11,064 nt of DNA from Streptomycetaceae bacterium (GCA_027490415.1 JAIXYD010000032.1:1-11064), one strand, 5' to 3'. Counted from the stretch's first letter, positions 1 to 7,891 are shown. Translations and numbers: made by a program. The notes: a model not told the origin generated them from the sequence alone.

Positions 1-1556
1 CTCAAGCGATGTCCTCGCTCACCCACCATCGTCTCTAATCCTTGAGGAAGCGAATCGATAAGAGTCCAGATTTGTGCGCTGCGACATGCAGCTTCCATCT
101 CTTCAAGAGTTGCATCTTCCTTGGCATATCTCAGATTCTCAGCGATCGTTTCGTGAAAGAGGTGCGCATCTTGCATCACTACACCTATGCATTCACGCAA
201 GGTCTCTAATTCAACATCGCGAACGTCGTGACCATCGATCTCAATTGACCCGCCTGTTACATCATAAAGTCTTGGAATCAAGGCACTAATCGTTGTCTTT
301 CCAGCACCCGACGGCCCGACGAGGGCGGTTAGTGTTCCTGGTTCGGCGACAAACGAGACACCTTTAAGAATCTCGCCAGAATCTACAGTCTCTAGTTTTG
401 CTGCAGACTCGAGTGAGGCTAAAGAAATCTCGTCAGCCTTTGGGTATCTGAAGGCGACATCTTTGAACTCGACTCGAGGCATTGAAGTTGTCAATGTTTT
501 TGCATCGGGTTTGCTTGTCACCATTGGTGCAAGATCCAATACCTCAAAAACTCTTTCAAAAGAGACAAGGGCTGTCATCACGTCAATGCGAATATTTGAA
601 AGCGCAGTCAATGGACCATACAGGCGAGCCAGTAAGGCAGTTATTGCAATCATCGATCCGACAGTGATTGTGCCGTTGATCGCTAAGTGTCCACCGATTC
701 CATAGGCGAAAGCAGTTGCAATTGCTGCCACGCTAGTAAGTGAGATAAAAAACAAACGATTGAGGAGTGCCAACTGAATTCCAATATCAGCAACGCGTCG
801 TGCACGAGACCGGAAATACTCTTTCTCATTGGAGTGCTTGCCATAGAGAGCAACAAGCAGCGCACCTGAGACATTGAATCTCTCTGTCATGGTGCTCGAC
901 ATCTGTGCATTCAGTTCGAAAGAATCTCGAGTCAGCGATTGAATCTTTCTCCCCACCCATTTTGTGGGCAGAAGGAAGAGCGGAAGTAGGGCTAATGAGA
1001 AGAGAGTGATCTGCCATGAAAGAAAGAGCATCGCAATTGTCACCAGCAATAAACTAATAACGTTACTGATGACCCCCGATAGCGTTGCCGTGAATGCCTG
1101 CTGGGCACCCATGACATCGGAGTTAATGCGCGAGATGAGAGCACCTGTCTGCGTGCGAGTGAAAAAGGCGATCGATTGGCGTTGCACATGGGCAAAAACT
1201 TCAGAGCGCAAGTCATAAATGAGACCTTCACCGATGCGGGCTGAAAACCATCTACCGATGATGTTCATTAAGGCATCGACTAGGGCAAGGCCACCCACTA
1301 TCAGAGCTAGCTGTGTGACAAGCTCTGCGTCCTTCGGTATTACTCCATCGTCAATTAACTTCCTCAAAAGCAAAGGTGTAGAGACAATTAAGAATGCGTC
1401 AACGACGACAGTGGCGAGAAAGAAGAAGAGGTAACTTCTGTACTTCTGGGCGTAACTCAGAATTCTTTTGACTGTACCTGGTTTGAGTTTGGCTTCTTTA
1501 ACTGATGGATCTGCAGTGATTGACCTAAAGGTCATCCACATCGCGTGTTGTGACAT
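1..1556 (-). CDS. ABC exporter half-transporter (permease-ATPase fusion), 3' end beyond window
   Basis: An open frame of 518 codons runs from an ATG at 1556 off the left edge; no stop is reached. The N-terminal part is a type IV exporter membrane domain, with hydrophobic segments near residues 43-62, 82-100, 157-180, 181-199, 268-288 and 297-315. The ATPase domain follows: Walker A GPSGAGKT at 414-421 and Q-loop Q462 in VVMQD. The frame ends at GERGHRL, just before the expected signature motif, so Walker B and the H-loop lie outside. A linker at about 371-397 carries SLASLE (378-383), which I recall from actinobacterial exporters of this type. The start lies 3 nt after the sufT stop with no clear Shine-Dalgarno; ATGs at codons 6 and 8 are alternatives. 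It probably acts as a homodimer or heterodimer in the cytoplasmic membrane. The substrate cannot be told from sequence. It is co-directional with the SUF genes and may be read through from them. Confidence 0.93.
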   Translation of the reverse strand, partial: MSQHAMWMTFRSITADPSVKEAKLKPGTVKRILSYAQKYRSYLFFFLATVVVDAFLIVSTPLLLRKLIDDGVIPKDAELVTQLALIVGGLALVDALMNIIGRWFSARIGEGLIYDLRSEVFAHVQRQSIAFFTRTQTGALISRINSDVMGAQQAFTATLSGVISNVISLLLVTIAMLFLSWQITLFSLALLPLFLLPTKWVGRKIQSLTRDSFELNAQMSSTMTERFNVSGALLVALYGKHSNEKEYFRSRARRVADIGIQLALLNRLFFISLTSVAAIATAFAYGIGGHLAINGTITVGSMIAITALLARLYGPLTALSNIRIDVMTALVSFERVFEVLDLAPMVTSKPDAKTLTTSMPRVEFKDVAFRYPKADEISLASLESAAKLETVDSGEILKGVSFVAEPGTLTALVGPSGAGKTTISALIPRLYDVTGGSIEIDGHDVRDVELETLRECIGVVMQDAHLFHETIAENLRYAKEDATLEEMEAACRSAQIWTLIDSLPQGLETMVGERGHRL

Positions 1557-1559
1557 GGG

Positions 1560-1871
1560 TTAAACAGTAAACCCTAAAGCCCTCAACTGTTCACGACCAT
1601 CATCTGAAATCTTATCCGGACCCCAAGGTGGCATCCAGACCCAATTGATTTTTACATCACTTGTCAGAGGTGCAAGTGCTTGACGTGTTTGATCCTCAAT
1701 AACGTCTTGAAGAGGGCAAGCAGCTGAGGTGAGAGTCATATTTAGGATTGCAATATTGCTCTCATCGACCATCACATCGTAAATAAGACCAAGATCAACT
1801 ACGTTAATGCCGAGTTCCGGATCGACTACATCCTTCATAGCCTCAGTTACATCTTCTACTTTTGCGCTCAT
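1560..1871 (-). CDS. sufT: SufT, DUF59/MIP18-family Fe-S maturation factor
   Basis: 103 residues, full length for a stand-alone DUF59 (MIP18/PaaD-like) protein. Family hallmarks are visible: DPELGINVVDLGLIY at 17-31, the LTSAACPL segment at 47-54 with the conserved Cys52, and WMPPWGPDKIS near the C-terminus (79-89). SufT proteins of SUF operons act in the cytoplasm and help mature Fe-S proteins or deliver clusters; they are not part of the SufBCD scaffold. The start is supported by GAGAGG (1878-1883) 6 nt upstream of the ATG. The gene follows sufU after 37 nt, the largest gap in the minus-strand run, and its stop is 3 nt from the ABC exporter start. Family assignment is firm; the exact biochemical role is inferred from homologues. 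Confidence 0.93.
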   Translation of the reverse strand: MSAKVEDVTEAMKDVVDPELGINVVDLGLIYDVMVDESNIAILNMTLTSAACPLQDVIEDQTRQALAPLTSDVKINWVWMPPWGPDKISDDGREQLRALGFTV

Positions 1872-1877
1872 GCCTTA

Positions 1878-1883
1878 CCTCTC
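1878..1883 (-). promoter_or_regulatory. Ribosome binding site of sufT
   Basis: GAGAGG on the minus strand, 6 nt before the ATG at 1871. It is the best Shine-Dalgarno match in the SUF run after that of sufB. This fits sufT being separated from sufU by 37 nt and so needing its own initiation. Confidence 0.65.
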
Positions 1884-1908
1884 AATAGTGTTGGAATTCT
1901 ATAGCCTT

Positions 1909-2346
1909 TTACTTTGTCTGAGCCTGTATAGAGGCATCCTTTATTGCCATCCACCCCAATAACGCGCACTTGATGCGTGCGGGATATTGCGAGACGCCAG
2001 CTAGAGCCACAGCATCTTCTAGCACGGCCTCATCTCCTACTTTCTTTCCCTTGCTCTGCATCAGTTCAACAAAATCATCTGAAATCGCTTCCGCTTGCTC
2101 GAAGCTCTTTCCAACAAGTAGATCGCTGGCGATCGAAACACTCGCCTGCGAAATCGAACAGCCAACACCATCCCATGTGATTGCTGTAATCACTCCGTCT
2201 ACCGCGGTGAGGTTGAGAGTGATCTCATCACCACAGCTTGGGTTGATGTGATGAACCTGAGCATCAAAAGTTGGTGAAAGTTTTTTATTGAGAGGATTCT
2301 TGTAATGGTCGAGAATCACTTCCTGGTAGAGGGTGTCAAGATTCAT
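1909..2346 (-). CDS. sufU: SufU, zinc-dependent sulfur acceptor for SufS (NifU-like fold)
   Basis: 145 residues, the usual SufU length. The three conserved cysteines and the aspartate are present: C38 and D40 in PSCGD, C63 in GVGCSIS, and C127 in RIKCALLGW. The region at about 90-115 between C63 and C127 is the insertion typical of SufU and absent from IscU. In Bacillus subtilis these residues bind zinc, and the protein takes persulfide from SufS by exchanging a zinc ligand, so it is a sulfurtransferase more than a scaffold. The same role is inferred here, in the cytoplasm and upstream of SufBCD. The ATG shares one base with the sufS stop (TAATG), indicating translational coupling to its partner. 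GAGG at 2358-2361 is 11 nt upstream, a loose Shine-Dalgarno. No sufE or sufA is seen in the window. Confidence 0.96.
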   Translation of the reverse strand: MNLDTLYQEVILDHYKNPLNKKLSPTFDAQVHHINPSCGDEITLNLTAVDGVITAITWDGVGCSISQASVSIASDLLVGKSFEQAEAISDDFVELMQSKGKKVGDEAVLEDAVALAGVSQYPARIKCALLGWMAIKDASIQAQTK

Positions 2347-3590
2347 TATTTAAAGTACCTCATCGCAGATTTAACACCGTCGATAAGTGCGTCATTGTCT
2401 TCAACTGAGTTGTAGAGATAAAGGGATGCGCGCGTTGTCGCGGGTACGCCAAGTGAACGAGTCAGCGGCCAAGCACAATGATGTCCGGTGCGGACTGCTA
2501 TTCCCTGACTATCCAGGAACTGACCTAAATCATGAGGATGGATACCTGCAACGGTAAAGGAGATCGCTCCCCCTCGGTTCCCCATATTCAAGGGACCAAC
2601 AACAGCTACCTCATTGATATCAAGTAGTTTTGCTAGTAGATCCTGTGTGAGTGCATGTTCATGCTGTGCAATCACATCCATACCTATCGCACTTAAGTAA
2701 TCAACTGCGGCACCTAAACCGATAGCTTGCGCCATATTTGGTACACCAGCCTCGAATTTCGCCGGCGCTGGTGCCCATGTCGCCGTAGTCATAGAGACAT
2801 CTGCAATCATCGATCCACCGGTAAGAAATGGTGGCAACTCTTCTAAGAGTGCGCTGCGTCCCCACATAACGCCAACTCCTGTTGGCCCCACTGTTTTATG
2901 CCCAGAGAAAGCTAAGAAATCTATGTCGAGCTCAGTGACATCTACCTTCATGTGCGGCACAGATTGGCAGGCATCGAGAACAACAACTGCACCAACAGCA
3001 TGCGCTGCGGCAACGATTTCAGATAAAGGATTAATCGTTCCCAAAACATTTGATTGATGGGTCAGAGCCACAACCTTTGTTCTATCTGTAATGAGTTGTG
3101 GAATCTGTGAGAGGTCGAGTCGTCCCTCAGGGGTCACATCAAACCAACGCAACACAGCTCCAGTGCGTGCGGCGAGTTGTTGCCAAGGAATCAGATTAGC
3201 GTGATGCTCCATTTGCGAAACGACAATCTCATCCCCAGTGCTCAGGTGGAAACGGTTGCCCACTGGAGCATTTCCCATCGCATAAGCAACTAGGTTGAGA
3301 GACTCGGTCGCACTCTTTGTAAAGACAACTTCGTCAACCGCTGCTCCAATAAAAGCTGCAACTTTTGCCCTCGCACCCTCAAATAGGTCCGTTGCTTCTT
3401 CTGCGAGCTGATGCGCACCGCGATGGGCTGCCGCATTATGCAAGCGATAGAAATCGACCTCAGCATCAATCACACTTTGTGGTTTTTGAGCTGTAGCTCC
3501 GCTATCAAGATAGACCAATCTCTTTCCATCGCGAATTGTGCGAGTAAAGATCGGAAAATCTTTCCGCACTTCGATGGGGTTAAAGGTCAT
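2346..3590 (-). CDS. sufS: SufS, group II cysteine desulfurase
   Basis: 414 residues, full length. This PLP enzyme converts L-cysteine to L-alanine and holds the sulfur as a persulfide. The PLP lysine is K232 in FSGHKTVGPTG. The catalytic cysteine is C372 in RTGHHCAWPL. H129-H130 (QMEHH) and R388 (TTRASLYLYN) are the usual cofactor and substrate contacts. The type II pattern (RxGHHCA, short active-site loop) separates it from IscS/NifS. H353 in HPHD lies 19 residues before C372, where B. subtilis SufS has the histidine that swaps onto the SufU zinc, matching the adjacent sufU. The gene starts 17 nt after the sufC stop and overlaps sufU by one base. No clear Shine-Dalgarno precedes the ATG at 3590, so its translation may depend on ribosomes arriving from sufC. 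Confidence 0.97.
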   Translation of the reverse strand: MTFNPIEVRKDFPIFTRTIRDGKRLVYLDSGATAQKPQSVIDAEVDFYRLHNAAAHRGAHQLAEEATDLFEGARAKVAAFIGAAVDEVVFTKSATESLNLVAYAMGNAPVGNRFHLSTGDEIVVSQMEHHANLIPWQQLAARTGAVLRWFDVTPEGRLDLSQIPQLITDRTKVVALTHQSNVLGTINPLSEIVAAAHAVGAVVVLDACQSVPHMKVDVTELDIDFLAFSGHKTVGPTGVGVMWGRSALLEELPPFLTGGSMIADVSMTTATWAPAPAKFEAGVPNMAQAIGLGAAVDYLSAIGMDVIAQHEHALTQDLLAKLLDINEVAVVGPLNMGNRGGAISFTVAGIHPHDLGQFLDSQGIAVRTGHHCAWPLTRSLGVPATTRASLYLYNSVEDNDALIDGVKSAMRYFK

Positions 3591-3607
3591 GGCACATACA
3601 TCTGCGC

Positions 3608-4360
3608 TTAGGCGCCGACGTACTCCGCGTATCCATTAGCTTCTAGCTTCTCAGCTAACTCAGGTCCGCCTTCTTCGACAATCTTGCCGTTGGCAAAAAC
3701 GTGGACAAAATCAGGCTGAATGTAACGAAGGATACGTGTGTAGTGAGTGATCAATAGAACGCCAATACCGTTAGCTTCTTTCGCGCGATTGACACCCTCG
3801 GATACAACTCTGAGAGCATCGACATCAAGACCGGAGTCAGTCTCGTCCAAGATTGCAATCTTTGGCCTGAGAAGCTCAAGCTGCATGATTTCGTGGCGCT
3901 TTTTCTCTCCGCCCGAGAATCCTTCATTGACATTACGTGATGCGAAAGATGCATCCATCTTCAACGCTTCCATTGCACTCTTTACTTCGCCTACCCACTC
4001 GCGAAGCTTTGGAGCTTCTCCGCGCAACGCAGTCGCTGCTGTGCGCAAGAAGTTTGAGACAGATACTCCAGGAACTTCAACTGGATATTGCATTGCAAGG
4101 AAGAGACCAGCACGAGCGCGCTCATCAACTGTCATCTCCAAAACATCTGCACCATCAAGTGTGACTGTGCCACCAGTGATTGTGTACTTAGGGTGACCAG
4201 CAATGGAGTATGCAAGAGTGGACTTACCGGAGCCGTTAGGTCCCATGATTGCGTGTGTTTCACCGGACTTAATGGTGAGATCTACGCCCTTGAGGATTTC
4301 TACATCTCCACCTTCAGTGGTGACGCTTACTTTAAGGCCGCGAATTTCTAGTGTGCTCAT
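3608..4360 (-). CDS. sufC: SufC, ATPase of the SufBC2D scaffold complex
   Basis: About 250 residues, the usual length for this soluble ABC-type ATPase, which drives the conformational change of SufB-SufD during cluster assembly. Numbered from the ATG at 4360: Walker A GPNGSGKST at 40-48, Q-loop Q91 in AMQYP, signature FSGGEKKR at 148-155, Walker B IAILDE at 168-173, and the H-loop histidine H206 in LLITHY. FSGGEKKR followed by ETDSGLD is characteristic of SufC rather than transporter ATPases, and no membrane partner is encoded beside it. Two consecutive ATGs (4363 and 4360) are possible starts. GGGGA at 4366-4370 gives better spacing to the second, which yields the common N-terminus MSTLEIR, so 4360 is preferred. 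The gene begins 9-12 nt after the ferredoxin stop. Confidence 0.97.
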   Translation of the reverse strand: MSTLEIRGLKVSVTTEGGDVEILKGVDLTIKSGETHAIMGPNGSGKSTLAYSIAGHPKYTITGGTVTLDGADVLEMTVDERARAGLFLAMQYPVEVPGVSVSNFLRTAATALRGEAPKLREWVGEVKSAMEALKMDASFASRNVNEGFSGGEKKRHEIMQLELLRPKIAILDETDSGLDVDALRVVSEGVNRAKEANGIGVLLITHYTRILRYIQPDFVHVFANGKIVEEGGPELAEKLEANGYAEYVGA

Positions 4361-4372
4361 CATTGTCCCCGA

Positions 4373-4669
4373 TTAGATCTCAACTGTGACGGAGTCTCCG
4401 TCGACATGTACGCCGTAAGTGTGAAGTGGTGCAACAGCAGGAGGAGTCAGAGCTTCTCCTGTACGAAGATCGAATTCAGCTCCGTGAAGCCAACATTCGA
4501 TTTTGAAGTCTGTGACATCTCCCTCTGAAAGAGATGCGTCTGAATGTGAACAAGTGTCGTCAACTGCAAATACTTGATCGCCGACACGAGCTACGCAGAT
4601 AGTTTTTCCGTTCTTTTCTACCTTCACAGGCTTGCCCTGTTGTAACTGCGAGAGAAGTAGATCTGACAT
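4373..4669 (-). CDS. Small Rieske-type [2Fe-2S] ferredoxin in the SUF operon
   Basis: 98 residues, a stand-alone Rieske domain with no oxygenase partner. The two ligand pairs are intact: C40-S-H42 and C59-W-L-H62, separated by 16 residues, giving the classic CxH-x16-CxxH pattern for a [2Fe-2S] cluster with two Cys and two His ligands. It has no signal peptide or membrane segment, so it is probably a cytoplasmic electron carrier. Annotations often call such proteins non-heme iron oxygenase ferredoxin subunits. Its place between sufD and sufC, abutting sufD (TAA directly followed by ATG), is a recurrent actinobacterial arrangement. It suggests electron supply to cluster assembly, though that role is inferred from position. 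AAGG at 4681-4684, about 11 nt upstream, is a weak ribosome binding site. Confidence 0.93.
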   Translation of the reverse strand: MSDLLLSQLQQGKPVKVEKNGKTICVARVGDQVFAVDDTCSHSDASLSEGDVTDFKIECWLHGAEFDLRTGEALTPPAVAPLHTYGVHVDGDSVTVEI

Positions 4670-5761
4670 TTAGTTGGCCGCCTTTGATAATTCGTCATCA
4701 ATGCGAGCCATCAAACGATCTTGAATTTCTTCGATTCCGATTTGTGACACGATCTCATTGAAGAAACCACGCACGACGAGTCGGCGTGCATCTGACTCAT
4801 TGATTCCGCGAGACATTAAATAGAAGAGCTGCTCATCATCGAAGCGACCTGTAGTGCTGGCATGGCCTGCGCCCACGATTTCGCCAGTCTCAATTTCAAG
4901 ATTTGGCACAGAATCTGCACGCGCACCATCAGAGAGCAATAGATTGCGATTGAGCTCGTATGTGTCCGTGCCCTCAGCAGCTGCTCGAATGAACACATCG
5001 CCGATCCACACTGTGTGTGCATCTTGGCCGGCAAGTGCGCCTTTGTAATTAACGCGTGACTTTGCATGTGGAACAAGATGATCAACAAACATACGATGCT
5101 CGAAGTACTGACCTGCAGTAGCGAAATAAACACCCAAGAGTTCGGTACTTGCACCCGGGCCAGCAAACTCGACTGTGGGTAGTAGACGAACTACAGATCC
5201 GCCGACGGTGACAACGAGCGAGTTAAAGGTTGCATCGCGTTCAACGATTGCGTGATGGTGGCCAGCATGGACCGACGTTGGACCCCACTCTTGAAGAGAG
5301 ATCAGAGTGAGCTTTGCTCCAACACCCACATGGATCTCAAGATCCTCGCCCAAGTTAAAGTCACCCTCATTTTGCAAAACAACGGTGGCGCGAGAGTGTG
5401 GCTCCAGAATGATCTGTACACGTGCGAACTCAACTGTCGCCTGTTGAATGATTGTGCGAGAGAGAATGATCGGTTGATCGATCTCTCGATCTTTTGCAAT
5501 CTTGAGTTGGCGGACATTTCCCGTGAATGCACGGATACGGTTGATGATGATGTCATCTGTATGCGAAAGCGCCTCAGCTTCGACTGAAGTGAAAGTTACG
5601 CCTTGTGGTAGTTCGGCGACAGGCTGAAGCGAATCAAGTTCGACCGCTTTTGCACTTCCGTCGTGCATGCCAGCAAGACGCTTCAGTGGAGTAAAGCGCC
5701 ACGCTTCTTCACGTCCATTAGGAGTGTGAAGTTCAAGAAGGTTAGATTGGAGAGCGCTCAT
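4670..5761 (-). CDS. sufD: SufD, scaffold subunit of the SufBC2D complex
   Basis: 363 residues, within the normal range for SufD. The N-terminal helical part carries NGREEAWRFTPLKRL at 15-29, typical of SufD. The middle is a right-handed beta-helix domain, and the C-terminal helical domain has [19 protein letters not shown] at 308-326, which contacts SufC. H300 in GAGHAST aligns by motif with the E. coli SufD histidine (H360) implicated in cluster formation at the SufB-SufD interface. SufD is the SufB paralogue and pairs with it and two SufC in the cytoplasm; it appears to assist iron acquisition and cluster assembly. The ATG shares one base with the sufB stop (TAATG), favouring 1:1 production. 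GGAAGG at 5774-5779 lies 12 nt upstream inside sufB. Confidence 0.97.
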   Translation of the reverse strand: MSALQSNLLELHTPNGREEAWRFTPLKRLAGMHDGSAKAVELDSLQPVAELPQGVTFTSVEAEALSHTDDIIINRIRAFTGNVRQLKIAKDREIDQPIILSRTIIQQATVEFARVQIILEPHSRATVVLQNEGDFNLGEDLEIHVGVGAKLTLISLQEWGPTSVHAGHHHAIVERDATFNSLVVTVGGSVVRLLPTVEFAGPGASTELLGVYFATAGQYFEHRMFVDHLVPHAKSRVNYKGALAGQDAHTVWIGDVFIRAAAEGTDTYELNRNLLLSDGARADSVPNLEIETGEIVGAGHASTTGRFDDEQLFYLMSRGINESDARRLVVRGFFNEIVSQIGIEEIQDRLMARIDDELSKAAN

Positions 5762-7170
5762 TAACCGACAGCACCTTCCATCTGAAGCTCAATGAGGCGG
5801 TTAAGTTCTAGCGCGTACTCCATTGGCAATTCACGGGCGATTGGTTCGATGAATCCACGAACAATCATCGCCATAGCTTCATCTTCATTGAGGCCGCGTG
5901 ACATCAAATAGAAGAGCTGGTCATCGCTGATTTTGGAAACTGTAGCCTCGTGACCCATCGATACGTCATCCTCGCGGATATCAACATACGGATATGTATC
6001 AGAGCGTGAAATGCTGTCGACCAAAAGCGCGTCGCACTTAACAGTGCTTGCAGAGTGGTGGGCACCTTCTTGAACCTGTACGAGTCCGCGGTATGACGTG
6101 CGTCCACCACCGCGGGCTACAGATTTCGAAATCACAGAAGATGATGTGTACGGCGCAGCATGAACCATCTTTGCGCCTGAATCTTGGTGTTGACCAGGAC
6201 CGGCAAAAGCCAATGAAAGAGTCTCACCCTTTGCATGGGGGCCCATCAACATCACTGCTGGGTACTTCATTGTTACCTTTGAACCGATATTTCCATCGAC
6301 CCATTCCATCGTTGCACCTTCGGCACATGTAGCGCGCTTGGTAACGAGGTTGTACACGTTGTTCGACCAATTCTGAATTGTTGTGTAACGAACTCGTGCA
6401 CCCTTTTTAACAATAATCTCAACCACTGCTGAATGGAGCGAGTCTGATTTGTAAATTGGTGCTGTGCATCCTTCAACATAGTGAATGTATGAATCCTCGT
6501 CGGCGATGATCAATGTACGTTCGAATTGACCCATGTTCTCAGTGTTAATTCGGAAGTACGCCTGCAATGGGATATCAACATGTACGCCCTTTGGAACATA
6601 AATAAACGATCCACCTGACCAGGCAGCTGTATTGAGCGCTGCAAACTTGTTATCTCCCACTGGAATAACAGTTCCGAAGTACTCACGGAAAAGTTCTTCG
6701 TGCTCGCGCAGAGCAGTGTCGGTGTCGAGGAAGAGAACGCCAAGTTTCTCTAAATCTTCACGGATTGAGTGATAGACAACTTCTGACTCGTACTGTGCAG
6801 CAACACCAGATACTAAGCGCTGCTTTTCAGCCTCAGGGATACCAAGACGGTCGTAAGTGTTCTTAATGTCATCTGGAAGGTCATCCCAAGTGGTCGCTTG
6901 CTTTTCTGTTGAGCGCACAAAGTATTTGATGGTGTCAAAGAAAATACCGGTGAGATCACTACCCCACGATGGCATTGGCTTCTTTTCGAAGAGAGAAAGA
7001 CCCTTAAGACGCATGTCCAACATCCACTGTGGCTCGCTCTTCTTCGAAGAGATATCGCGAACTACATCTTCGTTGATGCCACGTTTAGCGCTTGCACCAG
7101 CATCGGTCTTATCTGACCAGCCGTATTCATAATTACCAAGGCCATCGAGTTCTGGATGTGCTGTTGTCAT
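5761..7170 (-). CDS. sufB: SufB, core Fe-S scaffold subunit
   Basis: 469 residues from the ATG at 7170, full length for SufB. It is the subunit on which sulfur is received and the nascent cluster built. Key residues by motif comparison with E. coli SufB: C235 in YVEGCTAP (E. coli C254), C379 in TVKCDALL (C405), and H407-E408 in GHEATVS (H433-E434). The C-terminal [17 protein letters not shown] segment binds SufC. No intein interrupts it, unlike several actinobacterial SufB proteins including that of M. tuberculosis. The frame extends upstream to an ATG at 7221, but that would add 17 atypical residues inside sufR. The 7170 start has GGAAAGG (7178-7184) 7 nt upstream and gives an N-terminus typical of relatives. 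Its ATG overlaps the sufR stop by one base. Confidence 0.97.
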   Translation of the reverse strand: MTTAHPELDGLGNYEYGWSDKTDAGASAKRGINEDVVRDISSKKSEPQWMLDMRLKGLSLFEKKPMPSWGSDLTGIFFDTIKYFVRSTEKQATTWDDLPDDIKNTYDRLGIPEAEKQRLVSGVAAQYESEVVYHSIREDLEKLGVLFLDTDTALREHEELFREYFGTVIPVGDNKFAALNTAAWSGGSFIYVPKGVHVDIPLQAYFRINTENMGQFERTLIIADEDSYIHYVEGCTAPIYKSDSLHSAVVEIIVKKGARVRYTTIQNWSNNVYNLVTKRATCAEGATMEWVDGNIGSKVTMKYPAVMLMGPHAKGETLSLAFAGPGQHQDSGAKMVHAAPYTSSSVISKSVARGGGRTSYRGLVQVQEGAHHSASTVKCDALLVDSISRSDTYPYVDIREDDVSMGHEATVSKISDDQLFYLMSRGLNEDEAMAMIVRGFIEPIARELPMEYALELNRLIELQMEGAVG

Positions 7171-7838
7171 TATTGTGCCTTTCCGGCGGTAGTAGTCAGT
7201 TGTGGAATATATGTTGTGCACACTCCGTCACCATGAGCAATCGTCGCTAGACGTTGCACATGGGTACCAAGTAGGCGAGAAAAAGCTTGTGTCTCTGCTT
7301 CACAGAGTTGCGGATACTGTGCAGCCACGTGCGCGATTGGGCAATGGTGCTGACAAATTTCTTCACCTGTCCCCCGCTTTTCAACACTCGCTGCATACCC
7401 TTGCTCAGTGAGAAAAGATGCAAGTGCATCAACTTTCTTTGCGCGCTTGGCAAGATAGGTCGTGGCTTTGCGTTCTATATCTTCTGCTCGAGATTCGGCG
7501 AAAGCGTTAACAAGGTGATCTCCTGAATGTGCGGCCATAAACTTCAAAGCCGCTACAGCTAGATCGTCATAAGAATGTTCAAACTGCGAACGCCCCTCAT
7601 CGGTCATCAGAAAGACTTTCGAAGGTCTGCCTCGCCCACGGGTTGAGCCGACTCGAGGATCGCGGGCTTCCAGAATTCCATCTGCGACCAAGAGATCGAG
7701 GTGGCGACGAATTCCTGCGGGCGTTAAGGCAAGGCGCTCGCTCAGAGTGCTCGCTGTCGAGGGACCATTCTCCAAAATCGAACGGGCGATGGCATCGCGA
7801 GTGCGAATATCCTCGCCTGGATGATGATCGATTTTCAC
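7170..7838 (-). CDS. sufR: SufR, Fe-S cluster-sensing repressor of the SUF operon
   Basis: 222 residues from a GTG start at 7838. The N-terminal winged helix-turn-helix (about 14-82) has the recognition region [19 protein letters not shown] at 38-56 and the wing [10 protein letters not shown] at 67-76. The C-terminal half carries four cysteines, C162, C166, C179 and C207, in the conserved [15 protein letters not shown] and GDGVCTTYI contexts. These provide the Fe-S ligands in SufR-type regulators. In relatives the holo-protein represses the suf operon and loses grip when its cluster is lost under oxidative stress or iron limitation. First position in the operon implies autoregulation. No Shine-Dalgarno precedes the GTG; instead a -10-like TACATT ends 6 nt before it, so a leaderless mRNA is predicted. 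The stop overlaps the sufB ATG (TAATG). Confidence 0.94.
   Translation of the reverse strand: MKIDHHPGEDIRTRDAIARSILENGPSTASTLSERLALTPAGIRRHLDLLVADGILEARDPRVGSTRGRGRPSKVFLMTDEGRSQFEHSYDDLAVAALKFMAAHSGDHLVNAFAESRAEDIERKATTYLAKRAKKVDALASFLTEQGYAASVEKRGTGEEICQHHCPIAHVAAQYPQLCEAETQAFSRLLGTHVQRLATIAHGDGVCTTYIPQLTTTAGKAQ
7178..7184 (-). promoter_or_regulatory. Ribosome binding site that fixes the sufB start
   Basis: GGAAAGG on the minus strand, ending 7 nt before the ATG at 7170 and lying within the last codons of sufR. It is a strong Shine-Dalgarno at ideal spacing. It therefore decides for 7170 against the in-frame ATG at 7221. Confidence 0.75.
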
Positions 7839-7844
7839 AACAGA

Positions 7845-7850
7845 AATGTA
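7845..7850 (-). promoter_or_regulatory. Predicted -10 element of the leaderless sufR promoter
   Basis: TACATT on the minus strand matches the actinobacterial TAnnnT -10 pattern. Six nucleotides separate it from the GTG at 7838, placing the expected transcription start on the G of the start codon. No convincing -35 hexamer is seen at 16-19 bp. TACGAT (7850-7855), one base overlapping, is an alternative that would give a leader of about 5 nt. Confidence 0.5.
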
Positions 7851-7867
7851 TCGTAATTAACTAAGCG

Positions 7868-7880
7868 CTTCTACTCGAAG
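7868..7880. repeat. Short inverted repeat CTTC-N5-GAAG, candidate sufR operator
   Basis: CTTCTACTCGAAG: perfect 4-bp arms with a 5-nt centre in which one further pair matches. Relative to the predicted sufR start at 7838 it spans about -30 to -42, where a -35 element would lie, so a protein bound there would block RNA polymerase. It is short enough to be chance, and no published SufR site was matched. Confidence 0.3.
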
Positions 7881-7891
7881 TCAGGCGTGGC

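Noticed and set aside
463..1434. Several short open frames on both strands over the left end
   Set aside because: The minus-strand frame from 1556 to the edge reads through without a stop as one ABC exporter, so these short frames are shadows and the gene is not broken.
1896..1901. TAGAAT on the minus strand before sufT as an internal promoter
   Set aside because: It resembles a -10 box, but no -35 match lies 17-18 bp upstream, and the spacing to sufT with a good ribosome binding site fits simple read-through.
3747..4196. A 149-codon plus-strand open frame
   Set aside because: It is antisense to sufC through its Walker B and signature region, is rich in Ser/Arg/Thr, and has no family resemblance.
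7171..7221. Upstream extension of sufB to an ATG at 7221
   Set aside because: It would add 17 atypical residues within sufR, while the ATG at 7170 has a strong ribosome binding site at 7 nt.
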